DNA of 64,000 nt from Nocardia acididurans (GTDB lineage Bacteria > Actinomycetota > Actinomycetes > Mycobacteriales > Mycobacteriaceae), in NCBI RefSeq assembly GCF_016741815.1, contig NZ_JAERRJ010000004.1, positions 496,001 through 560,000 on the forward strand, written 5' to 3'. Below are positions 25,951 to 32,981 of the stretch, piece by piece. The notes beneath the pieces are model-generated. The model ran no database searches. It was not told the DNA's origin and worked only from the letters and a program-made list of their open reading frames with translations. Every line of letters begins with the position of its first letter. Positions within the stretch are counted from its first letter, which is position 1. The position numbers were made by a program, and so were the translations under genes.

Positions 25951-26243
25951 GTCTTTCCGAAAGTGTGGGGGCTGCGCCCCCGTGCGGAGCGCAGTACGTC
26001 GACCAATTGCTCCAGGTACTCCACTCGCCTACGGAGCCTTCGGTTCTCGGCCGCCAACTTGCGCGTGGGGTCGTTCAGTGTGCTCATATTGTTTTCGGCT
26101 CGGCGAACCCATTGGCGCAATGCCTCGTGGTGCACGCCCAGCTGTTCGGCGAGATGCCGCATCGTAGGCTTGGGATCCGACTTCTGGTACAGCTGAACCG
26201 CTTGTGCCCGTAGGTCGTCGGAGTACTTCTTCGGCGCTGCCAT
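25941..26243 (-). CDS. IS3-family OrfA-like helix-turn-helix protein without OrfB
   Basis: A 100-aa protein with the transposase OrfA helix-turn-helix (KKYSDDLRAQAVQLYQ, HLAEQLGVHHEALRQWVRRAE) and a leucine-zipper-like coiled coil (LAAENRRLRRRVEYLEQLVDVL). No OrfB, slippery frameshift site or inverted-repeat ends are visible nearby, so it is either an IS remnant or a domesticated DNA-binding protein. GGAGG precedes the ATG at 26243. Promoter module 3 on the minus strand lies at the same leader distance (about 43 nt) seen for other genes of the cassette, and the stop overlaps the phosphatase start. This arrangement fits a native two-gene operon better than a chance insertion. Confidence 0.85.
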   Translation of the reverse strand: MAAPKKYSDDLRAQAVQLYQKSDPKPTMRHLAEQLGVHHEALRQWVRRAENNMSTLNDPTRKLAAENRRLRRRVEYLEQLVDVLRSARGRSPHTFGKTWS

Positions 26244-26292
26244 GGGCGGTTCCTCCAGAGGCATCGGAGAGGGGGACGAATCGCGCCATTCG

Positions 26293-26407
26293 AACGTAGG
26301 GCACTCCGAATAGGAACTGAAATCTAAATTTTCAGATCATTGACAACGACGGCTTGTCAATGGCCTCCGAATCTTGACTTAAGGTCTCCCCCGCCTTGCC
26401 CTAACGT
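26293..26407. promoter_or_regulatory. Promoter module 3, divergent: perfect dyad ATTGACAA-N7-TTGTCAAT with -10 hexamers on both sides
   Basis: The dyad is at 26339-26361. On the plus side a 40-nt gap leads to TAACGT (26402-26407) before the endoglycoceramidase remnant. On the minus side a 40-nt gap leads to TACGTT (26298-26293) before the OrfA-like gene. GACTT (plus) and GATTT (minus) sit at gap positions 15-19. The expected start sites are near 26414 (+) and 26286 (-). Confidence 0.75.
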
Positions 26408-26469
26408 TCCCGTGACTGGTGTGAGCCCGAATTCGCTACCACCCCAGTACATCCGGGAGGAACATTCCG

Positions 26470-26823
26470 TGCGTTCGAAATCTCTTGCGGCGGTTGCCGC
26501 GCTCGCCATCGCGCTGACCGCGTCGGTGACGAGCGGGCATGCCGATGTCACGGCCGATGTGCCGGGTCTGCCCGGCGCGGTCGGGCATGCGGGCCGCTGG
26601 CTCACCGATGAATCCGGGCGGGTGCTGATCCCGCACGGGATGAATCTGATCGACGTCAACCCACCCTACGACCCGCGGGTTCGGCGACGTCGACACACAA
26701 CTGCCGGCGCAGGCCGGGGTGTCGTTCCACGCCTACTGCCCGACCTTCGGCCTCGGCGCGGAGACCGGCAGCGCCGTTCCCGGCGATCCGATCTGCCTGC
26801 CGTTCGAGGCAGCTGTCGAATGA
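26470..26823 (+). pseudogene. Endoglycoceramidase-like GH5 remnant (frameshift plus large internal deletion)
   Basis: A GTG at 26470 after GGGAGGAA opens a signal peptide (SLAAVAALAIALTASVTSGHA) and the family N-terminus GRWLTDESGRVLIPHGMNLI..NPPYDP. Near 26680 the frame shifts. In the new frame GFGDVDTQLPA continues the same N-terminal region, then jumps to VSFHAYCPTFG and ends at a TGA at 26821. The HxYC block belongs far downstream in intact homologues, such as APHDYC in the gene at 27706. The TIM-barrel core with both catalytic Glu residues is therefore missing. The promoter module and a terminator are retained on either side, so the unit decayed from the inside. Confidence 0.8.
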
Positions 26824-26824
26824 T

Positions 26825-26861
26825 CGAACGGGGTGCTCGCCGGCGGCGGGCACCCTGTTCG
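26825..26861 (+). terminator. Hairpin between the GH5 remnant and the convergent exported-protein gene
   Basis: CGAACGGGGTGC / GCACCCTGTTCG arms (one G-T pair), 13-nt loop, directly after the TGA of the remnant. It may work in both directions. Confidence 0.6.
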
Positions 26862-26889
26862 GTGGATGGTCGCGGACGTTCCGCCGGCC

Positions 26890-27504
26890 TCAGCTGCCCG
26901 AGCCGGCGCCGTTCAGGAGGGAGTCGAGAATGCCGCTGCCGGAGCTGCTGCCGGTGCCGCCGCCGGGGCCGGGGGTTCCGCCGACGGTGATCGCGGGGCC
27001 CTTGGCGGCGAAGTCGACGTGGCCGAGGTTCGACAGGTATTCCATCCCGGTCTGCAGCGCGGTGCCGGTGGCGCAGGACCCCACCGTGTACCGGGCGCTG
27101 AAGGTGGAGGCCGGCCCGCCGTGCTTCATGACCATCCGATAGCTGGTGGCGGTGAAGTCTCCCGCGATGAAATCGGAACCGATTTCGAGGTAGGGCTCGA
27201 CGGCGTGGTCACCGGCGGCATCGGTCAGCTTGGCCGAATCGGTGACATAGGTAAGGCAGGCCGGGTGCCAGTCCTTGAGCCAGTGGATGGTCTCATCCCC
27301 GGCCTGGAGGCGGTTGAAAGTCGTTGTGACAGTGATGGTATCGCCGACGGCGGGGGTCGCGTTGCTGATCGTCCGCGTGTATTGCGAGGTGTTGTTGTTC
27401 CAGGTGATCGTTTCGGGCGCGGCCCCGGCGGGCGCGGCGGCCAGGACGGCCAGCGCTCCGACGCCGATCGCGGCGGCGGCGTGACCCAGTGCGCGTCGTA
27501 TCAT
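26890..27504 (-). CDS. Small secreted beta-rich protein with Ser/Gly-amphipathic tail
   Basis: A 204-aa protein. A signal peptide (AAAAIGVGALAVLAAAPAGA) is followed by an Ig-like domain of about 140 residues (TPAVGDTITVTTTF and similar beta-strand patterns, like DUF11-type modules). The tail is GGGTGSSSGSGILDSLLNGAGSGS (quoted in parts: GGGTGSSSGSG, ILDSLLNGAG). AAGGAAA lies 6 nt before the ATG at 27504. Promoter module 4 precedes it with a leader of about 57 nt. It resembles the protein at 30419 in size, domain type and hydrophobic tail. A structural or adhesive surface role is plausible, but I do not recognise a named family. Confidence 0.83.
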   Translation of the reverse strand: MIRRALGHAAAAIGVGALAVLAAAPAGAAPETITWNNNTSQYTRTISNATPAVGDTITVTTTFNRLQAGDETIHWLKDWHPACLTYVTDSAKLTDAAGDHAVEPYLEIGSDFIAGDFTATSYRMVMKHGGPASTFSARYTVGSCATGTALQTGMEYLSNLGHVDFAAKGPAITVGGTPGPGGGTGSSSGSGILDSLLNGAGSGS

Positions 27505-27567
27505 GCGAATTTCCTTGTCTCATTTCGAATTACGCTCGATTGTGAGAGGTCGGCTCTCACTCCGAAA

Positions 27568-27636
27568 ATGCTAGATCCGCTTGCGGGACAAGAGAAATCA
27601 TCATTATTGTCGAATTGACAATCACGACTTGTTGCC
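27568..27636 (-). promoter_or_regulatory. Promoter module 4 (minus): TTGTCAAT-N40-TAGCAT
   Basis: On the minus strand the gene-proximal arm TTGTCAAT (27621-27614) is perfect, while the distal arm reads GGCAACAA. GATTT is at gap positions 15-19 and -10 TAGCAT is at 27573-27568, followed by TTTCGG. Only the side facing a gene is conserved, as expected if the far arm is free to drift. Confidence 0.72.
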
Positions 27637-27660
27637 GCATTTCCCTGGAAATGAATGGAA

Positions 27661-27690
27661 ATGGCCCGGAACCATTGGGTTCCAGGCCAT
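27661..27690 (-). terminator. Terminator after the endoglycoceramidase gene
   Basis: ATGGCC-C-GGAACC / GGTTCC-A-GGCCAT stem with a 4-nt loop and one mismatch, 16 nt beyond the stop of the minus-strand gene, followed on that strand by T-rich sequence. Confidence 0.75.
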
Positions 27691-27705
27691 TTCATATTCT
27701 GTTCA

Positions 27706-29271
27706 TCAGGAACCGGAACCGGAATCCGATCCGGACGCCGAACCCGAACCCGAGCCGGACGCCGAACCAGAGGCCGAGCCGGACGCCGAGCCGGTCCCGA
27801 CCGGACCGTCGGGCACGGTGGCCCCCTTCGATCCGGGCCGGTTGATGTACACCGTCACTGTGCCCGAGCCGGTCGCCTCCACGGTCACCACTCGCGCATC
27901 CGCGGGCGAGGTCACCCTGCCGCCGTCGACTCGCACCTGGTAGCCGCCGGGATAGTGCAGATCCGAGACGTAGATTTCGGTCGGCGCGGCGGAGGCGTGC
28001 GGGGTGAACCGGTAGGCGAAGTCACCGGTGTCGGCATCGAAGCGCATCCGCCCGGGCTCGCCCGCCGTGGCCCGCGGATATGTGCGCACCAATTGGCTTC
28101 CGGTCGTGCCGGTGAACGGATCCGTTCCGCGGCCCGCGCTGTACTGCCAGTAGTGCCAGCCGATGAAGCGATCGTCGGCATTGATGAGCGTATTGCTCAG
28201 CACACTCGCATCGCCGTCCCCGAATTCCGTGACCAGCGTGGGGATTCCGGTGCGATTCTCGAACGCGTCGATATTCCCCCAGGTCTTCCCCTGCTGTAGC
28301 GGGCACAGGCCGCGCAGGAAGGAGGGCAGTCCGTTGTAGATCGACATCTGGCTCGGAATGCAGTAGTCGTGCGGCGCGAAGACGATGCCCGGCGCGGTGA
28401 TGGGCGGGTTCTGCCCCAGATTGCTGGGCATGGTCTCGTTCCAGGTGACATTGGGCTCCCACAGCACCGCGAGATCGTCGTTCCGCGCGCGGATCGCGTC
28501 GGTCAGCTTCTGCATGGCGGCTTGGTATTTCGCATCGAACCCGGCACAACCGTTGGGGAAACAGGACAGGAACGCGGACCCGGGCCATGGCTCGTTGAGC
28601 AGTTCTATGCCGAGCGCCCCCGGGTGCCCGGACATTCTGCCGGCGAGTGCGCCGAGCGCCTGCCCGAGGTAATCGAGGACGCCATAGGTGTTGTCCCACA
28701 CCTCGTCCCAGCCCGCGTTCATGCTGGGCATCAGATAGAACAGCGGGAAGCCCGGGTTGGGTTCGCCCGCTGCGGGCCGTGCGTGGATCGCCCACTCGGG
28801 GAAACCGTTGCCGCCGCCTCCCCATATGCTCGACAAGCCGTCCTGATGATTGTCGAGCACCGTGTGAATCCCGTACTGCGCCAAGATATCCACGACTCCG
28901 GCCACCCGGTCCAGGTAGGCGGTGTCCACCACGCCCCTGGTCGGCATCAGCCCATCGAAACTGACGCCGAGCCGGACGGTATTGAAGCCGTGCCGCGACA
29001 GCAGTTCGGCGTCCCGCTCGGTCAGGGTGGTCCCGGGCGCGAAATAGGGCGGCTCCTTGCCGACGCTGTTGACGCCGTGCAACAACACGATTCGCCCGTA
29101 CTCGTCGACGAATCGGGAACCCGCCACGTGGAGCGGCGAAAGAGCGCCCGGTTCCGCCACGGCGGGCGCCGCCGGGGCGGTGAGCACACATCCGACCGCG
29201 GCTGCCAGCGCGACCACCGATCGGGCCATCCGCCCGATTCGACGGGACTTGTCGAAAACTGTCGTATTCAT
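27706..29271 (-). CDS. Secreted endoglycoceramidase-like glycoside hydrolase (GH5), intact copy
   Basis: Expected to cut the bond between an oligosaccharide and ceramide (or a related glycolipid). Signal peptide VALAAAVGCVLTAPAAPAVA is followed by the GH5 barrel: GRIVLLHGVNSVGKEPPYFAP, NTVRLGVSFDGL, LDNHQDG, the acid/base Glu in IELLNEPWPG and the nucleophile Glu in LVTEFGDGD, then GWHYWQYSAG. A C-terminal beta domain follows, and the last 30 residues are a Gly/Ser/Ala/Asp repeat. AGGAGA precedes the ATG at 29271. It is the third gene of the operon driven by module 5. Of the three related genes in the window it is the only one that looks fully functional. Confidence 0.9.
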   Translation of the reverse strand: MNTTVFDKSRRIGRMARSVVALAAAVGCVLTAPAAPAVAEPGALSPLHVAGSRFVDEYGRIVLLHGVNSVGKEPPYFAPGTTLTERDAELLSRHGFNTVRLGVSFDGLMPTRGVVDTAYLDRVAGVVDILAQYGIHTVLDNHQDGLSSIWGGGGNGFPEWAIHARPAAGEPNPGFPLFYLMPSMNAGWDEVWDNTYGVLDYLGQALGALAGRMSGHPGALGIELLNEPWPGSAFLSCFPNGCAGFDAKYQAAMQKLTDAIRARNDDLAVLWEPNVTWNETMPSNLGQNPPITAPGIVFAPHDYCIPSQMSIYNGLPSFLRGLCPLQQGKTWGNIDAFENRTGIPTLVTEFGDGDASVLSNTLINADDRFIGWHYWQYSAGRGTDPFTGTTGSQLVRTYPRATAGEPGRMRFDADTGDFAYRFTPHASAAPTEIYVSDLHYPGGYQVRVDGGRVTSPADARVVTVEATGSGTVTVYINRPGSKGATVPDGPVGTGSASGSASGSASGSGSGSASGSDSGSGS

Positions 29272-29318
29272 GCTCTCCTGCTAGGGAATTGACGCCGGCG
29301 CCGCCGGCGTCCCGATCG

Positions 29319-30332
29319 TCACCGCACGCCGAGTGCGGTAGCCAGGAGGGGCCAGGACTTGTGCAGGTCCTCCTGCCAGTAAGCCCAGGTGTGGACTCCG
29401 GTGGGGCGGAAGTCGACCTCGGCGGGAATGTCCAGCTGGGTCAGGCGATCGGCCAGCTGGTGCGTGCACGCGTTGGTGGCGGCCTCGATCATGCCGCCGA
29501 GCACGATCTGATCCACCTTGGTGACGAGCTTGTCCGCCGTGACCGCCCCGGTGACCGCTTCGGCACTGCCGGGCAGGCCGGTGCCGCTGGAAAGGTAGAT
29601 GGCCTTGCCGCGCAACCCCTCCGCATTGCGGACGACATCATGGTCGTACCAGGCCGGGTCATCGTCGGGGCCCCACATATTGCGCGGGTCGGCGTCACCG
29701 CGCTCCAGCACCAGGCGGACGTAGGCGCGCCCGGCGGAGTCCGAGGTTGAGGCGCAGCCGCTGTACGCGGCGACCCCGGCGTAGAGGTGCGGCGCGGCGA
29801 TGACGAGATTCAGCGCGGAGGTCGCCGACATCGATACGCCCGCAATGGCATTGACGCCCGACGTGCGCAAGGTGGTGTCGATGATCGGCGGCAGCTCCCG
29901 AGTCAGGAAGGTCTCCCAGCGGTTGCGGCCGAGTGCCGGATCGTCGCGCTGCCAATCGGTGTAATAGGAGAACGCTCCGTCGACCGGGGTCACCACATTC
30001 ACGTTCTGGTTCCAGAAGAAGGCGACCACATCGGTCTGGCTGTACCAGTTGGTGATGTCGGTGCCGCCGCTCGCACCGTTGAGCAGGTACAGGGTCGGGG
30101 CCGGCTGCCCGGGATCGGCCGCGGTGAGCACCTGCACCGGGATCGTGCGTTCCATCGCGGCCGAGTACACATGGAGCACCTGCTGCCGCTGACCGGACCG
30201 TTCGACGCGATCCAGATGTGCCGCAACAGGTTCGGCCTGCGAGACCTGCAGCACGCCCGGCGCGACATAGAACAGGGCGGCAGCGACTGTGCACGACACG
30301 ACGAGCGAGGTGATCGCGGATCTGGGTGGCAC
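29319..30332 (-). CDS. Ag85/mycolyltransferase-like secreted esterase
   Basis: A 337-aa alpha/beta hydrolase of the esterase D/Ag85 group. Signal segment LVVSCTVAAALFYVAPG. The oxyanion region is TLYLLNGASGGTDITNW, the nucleophile elbow is GVSMSATSAL, and the C-terminal His is in GVHTWAYW. These match mycolyltransferases that move mycolic acids onto trehalose or arabinogalactan. The GTG at 30332 is preceded by GGAGGAG. It lies between the beta-rich protein gene and the endoglycoceramidase gene, 47 nt from the latter. Acyl transfer versus simple esterase activity cannot be told from sequence. Confidence 0.88.
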   Translation of the reverse strand: MPPRSAITSLVVSCTVAAALFYVAPGVLQVSQAEPVAAHLDRVERSGQRQQVLHVYSAAMERTIPVQVLTAADPGQPAPTLYLLNGASGGTDITNWYSQTDVVAFFWNQNVNVVTPVDGAFSYYTDWQRDDPALGRNRWETFLTRELPPIIDTTLRTSGVNAIAGVSMSATSALNLVIAAPHLYAGVAAYSGCASTSDSAGRAYVRLVLERGDADPRNMWGPDDDPAWYDHDVVRNAEGLRGKAIYLSSGTGLPGSAEAVTGAVTADKLVTKVDQIVLGGMIEAATNACTHQLADRLTQLDIPAEVDFRPTGVHTWAYWQEDLHKSWPLLATALGVR

Positions 30333-30363
30333 GACGGAACTCCTCCGAGCGATGGTGGAAGGG

Positions 30364-30403
30364 TCCTGGGCCGTGGCGGCCGCGCAGACGCCACGACCCA
30401 GGA
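30364..30403 (-). terminator. Intra-operon hairpin (partial terminator or attenuator)
   Basis: Arms of 15 bp with one mismatch (TCCTGGGCCGTGGCG / CGCCACGACCCAGGA), 10-nt loop, 16 nt after the stop of the gene at 30419 and 31 nt before the esterase start. Probably lowers expression of the downstream enzymes relative to the first gene. Confidence 0.65.
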
Positions 30404-30418
30404 GTATGGGACCGTGTC

Positions 30419-31132
30419 TCAGCTGCCCATGAGGCGCTTGATGACATCGGTGATGATGTCGGTCACCGAACCGGTCGAGCTGAGCTGGTTCTGCGAGGAG
30501 CCGAGCCCGCCGTCATCGAGGCTGCCCAGCAGCGCCTCGCCGGGATTCGCGCCGCGGCCGGTGAAGCACACACCCATGTTCGGCTGTCCGGAGCCGACGC
30601 CGACGGTGCCGCCGACGCTGATACCGCCGCTGAGCACCTGCTGCCCGTCCCGGATCGAATCGGGCACCCGGTAGGTGAATTCGGCGGTGACCGGGTTGCC
30701 GGAATTGACGAACCATCCGGTGCTGTTGACGCTCCACCCGCCATTGTTCGGTTCCGGCGTCACATCCTCCGACTGCTGGCCCTGGGCGAAGTGATACGCG
30801 GTGACCTTCGTCTTGACCGGCTTGCCGAATCCGGGCGGCGGGTAGTCGGTGATCGAGTTGACGTAGGGGTTTCCGATGCTGGTGGTTCCGACCACGACCT
30901 TGTAGGTGACCAGCGTGCCGGGTGCGGCGGTGGTGGCCTCTACCGATTTGTCGTAGGTGTGGGTGATCCAGAAGCTGCTGATTCCCGGGTTGTAATCGAT
31001 GTGCTGCGTTTGCACACAGTTCGGGGACAGTGGATCCGCACCGGCGGTCGCCGCGCCGAGTGCGATGCCGGCGCCCGAAATCACCAAGGCCGCCGCCGAA
31101 ATCTCGGCAACCAATTTCCTCGTATGACGCAT
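30419..31132 (-). CDS. Secreted beta-rich protein with amphipathic C-terminal helix
   Basis: A 237-aa protein and the first gene of the module 5 operon. Signal peptide VAEISAAALVISGAGIALGA, then an Ig/DUF11-like domain (APGTLVTYKVVVGTT, SITDYPPPGFGKPV). The C-terminus is a Ser/Gly/Gln linker leading to a predicted amphipathic helix (GSVTDIITDVIKRLMGS). AAGGA precedes the ATG at 31132; the much longer frame is a shadow. It shares its layout with the protein at 26890. The tail could anchor it in a membrane or a mycolate layer or mediate oligomerisation; this is inference. It is likely made in excess of the downstream enzymes because a hairpin follows it. Confidence 0.83.
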   Translation of the reverse strand: MRHTRKLVAEISAAALVISGAGIALGAATAGADPLSPNCVQTQHIDYNPGISSFWITHTYDKSVEATTAAPGTLVTYKVVVGTTSIGNPYVNSITDYPPPGFGKPVKTKVTAYHFAQGQQSEDVTPEPNNGGWSVNSTGWFVNSGNPVTAEFTYRVPDSIRDGQQVLSGGISVGGTVGVGSGQPNMGVCFTGRGANPGEALLGSLDDGGLGSSQNQLSSTGSVTDIITDVIKRLMGS

Positions 31133-31214
31133 GATTCCTTCCAACAGTTCCGGAGAACGCGGAACTGGATTCTCGTGAGCCCGTGTGGAATTCGGGCCTT
31201 CGCTCACGCCGGAA

Positions 31215-31330
31215 ACGTTAAGACAGAATCGAGGAGAACTTAAATCCCAATTTCCGGCAGATTGACAACACGCTGTTGTCAATGCGCCGGAAACTGCTGT
31301 TTCCACCCGGAACCGTTGGGCCGCTATATT
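31215..31330. promoter_or_regulatory. Promoter module 5, divergent: perfect dyad with extra outer arms
   Basis: The inner dyad ATTGACAAC-N5-GTTGTCAAT lies at 31261-31283. Outer arms TTTCCGGC (31251-31258) and GCCGGAAA (31286-31293) are exactly symmetric about the same centre (31272). The minus side has a 40-nt gap, then TAACGT (31220-31215) for the gene at 31132. The plus side has a 41-nt gap, then TATATT (31325-31330) for the GH5 gene at 31391. Leaders are about 76 and 54 nt. Confidence 0.78.
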
Positions 31331-31390
31331 TTTCGTGCGCCGGGCCTCCCGACCGAATGCTCGCGCGCCCGATCCACGAAGAGGTAGGAC

Positions 31391-32875
31391 ATGTTCTCCA
31401 GAGGCCGATTCCTGGCCCCCGTCGCTGCGGCGGCGCTGCTGTTCACGGGCCTCACGGCCTATGCGGCCGCACCGGCCGACGCGGAATCGAGCGGCTGGAC
31501 CCTGCCGCAGCTCACCGTGTCCAACGGTGTCATCTCGGACGTCACCGGCCGCACCGTGCTGTTGCGCGGCATGAACGTCAACCAGCTCAACGACTATGCC
31601 CAGAACGATCAGCCGCTGCCGACCGTCGCACCGCTGGATCGCACCGACTTCGAGCAGATGGCCGCACTCGGGGTGAATGTGGTGCGGCTGAACTTGGCCT
31701 GGTCCGCGCTCGAGCCCACGCCCGGGGCTTTCGACCGGGATTATCTGGCCCGCATTCACACCGCCGTCGACGACGCCGCGGCCAACGGCATCTACACCGT
31801 CCTGGACATGCATCAGGATGCCTGGGGCAAGGCGGTGGGCACGCCCGCCGGACAGGGGTGTCCGGTCCTGATGAAGCCCGGTGTCGGATGGGACGGCGCC
31901 CCGGCCTGGGCGACGCGCACCGACGGCTGGACGACCTGCAATTTCGGCGGCGTCCGCGAAACCGCACCGGCCGTTGCGCGGTCGTTCCAGCACTTCTACG
32001 ACGACACCGACGGCATTCAGGGTCATCTGGTGGATACCTGGGCCAAGCTGGCGGCGGAGTTCAAGGACGAGCCCGCGATTGCCGGATACGACCTGCTCAA
32101 TGAGCCCAATCCTGGTCTGCGCGACCCGTTTTCGGCGGCGGACCAGCTCGGCAGGTTCTACCAGCGGGTCATCGCGGCCATCCGGCGGGCGGAGAGCGGC
32201 AGCCTGCCGCATCTGATGATCTTCGAGCCCAGCGCGATCTGGTCGGCCTTCGGCATCGATGCCACGCCGCCGGCGAAGTACATCAACGATCCGCTGGCCG
32301 TGTTCGCTCCGCATCTGTACAGCGAGTCCATCAATGTCGTGAATTCCTTCCCGTCCATCGAACTGGGCTTCCAGCTCGCCCTGGACGCCGCCGCCAAGTA
32401 CCGGGCGCCGCTGTGGACCGGTGAGTGGGGTTGGTTCGGCGACCCGAGTTCCGATGCGGCCAAGGTGGATCGGTTCGTCGATCAACTCGATGCCCATCGC
32501 GTGGGCGGCGCCTGGTAGTCGTGGAAACAGGCCTGCGGTGATCCGCACACCGTGCGCGACGGCAATACCGGCAAGCCGCAGGGCAATCTCAACCGGATCG
32601 ATTGCCCCTCGGGCGTCTCGCTCGGCCAGGCCGCCGGATTCGCCCGGCCGCTCGCCCGCGCCTATCCCCGCGCCGTACCGGGCGCTCTCACCGAGGTCGG
32701 CGCGAAGGGTTTCACCGGCGTCGGCACCGGACGGATCGAGGCCTGGTACCCGGGGGTTCAGCGACCGAATATAGTGTCCCGCAATGTTTCCGGGCTCGCG
32801 CTCACGCAGGTGGCGGGTGGCTGGCGGCTGACCGGTGACGCCGCCGGCGCCTATTCGGTCGAGCAGTCGCGATGA
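31391..32875 (+). pseudogene. Endoglycoceramidase-like GH5 gene interrupted by one in-frame TAG
   Basis: GAGG precedes the ATG at 31391. Signal peptide LAPVAAAALLFTGLTAYAA, then a full GH5 catalytic domain: NVVRLNLAWSALEP, LDMHQDAWGK, the acid/base Glu in DLLNEPNPG and the nucleophile Glu in LWTGEWGWFG. After HRVGGAW (375 residues) a TAG stands at 32516-32518. The same frame then continues SWKQACGDPHTVRDG for 119 codons to a TGA at 32875 with normal coding character. The residue expected at the TAG is Trp or a polar residue (the family shows an aromatic WxW-like run), so a single G-to-A change TGG to TAG explains it. The product would be a catalytic domain lacking the C-terminal beta domain, or full length if UAG is read through. 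Its own promoter module is intact. Confidence 0.82.
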
Positions 32876-32981
32876 TTCGGCAACCACACCCGCCGAGGTG
32901 AGCTGGTTATTTGCCAATCGTCCACAGCAGCCTTGTTGAAAAGAGCCTTTTCAGACGTTGTCCCGGCCTAGACTGCGCGCC

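Noticed and set aside
31261..31283. Classic LysR T-N11-A box within the dyad
   Set aside because: The centred T-N11-A positions are C and G, so the site is not a textbook LysR box; the LysR assignment stays tentative.
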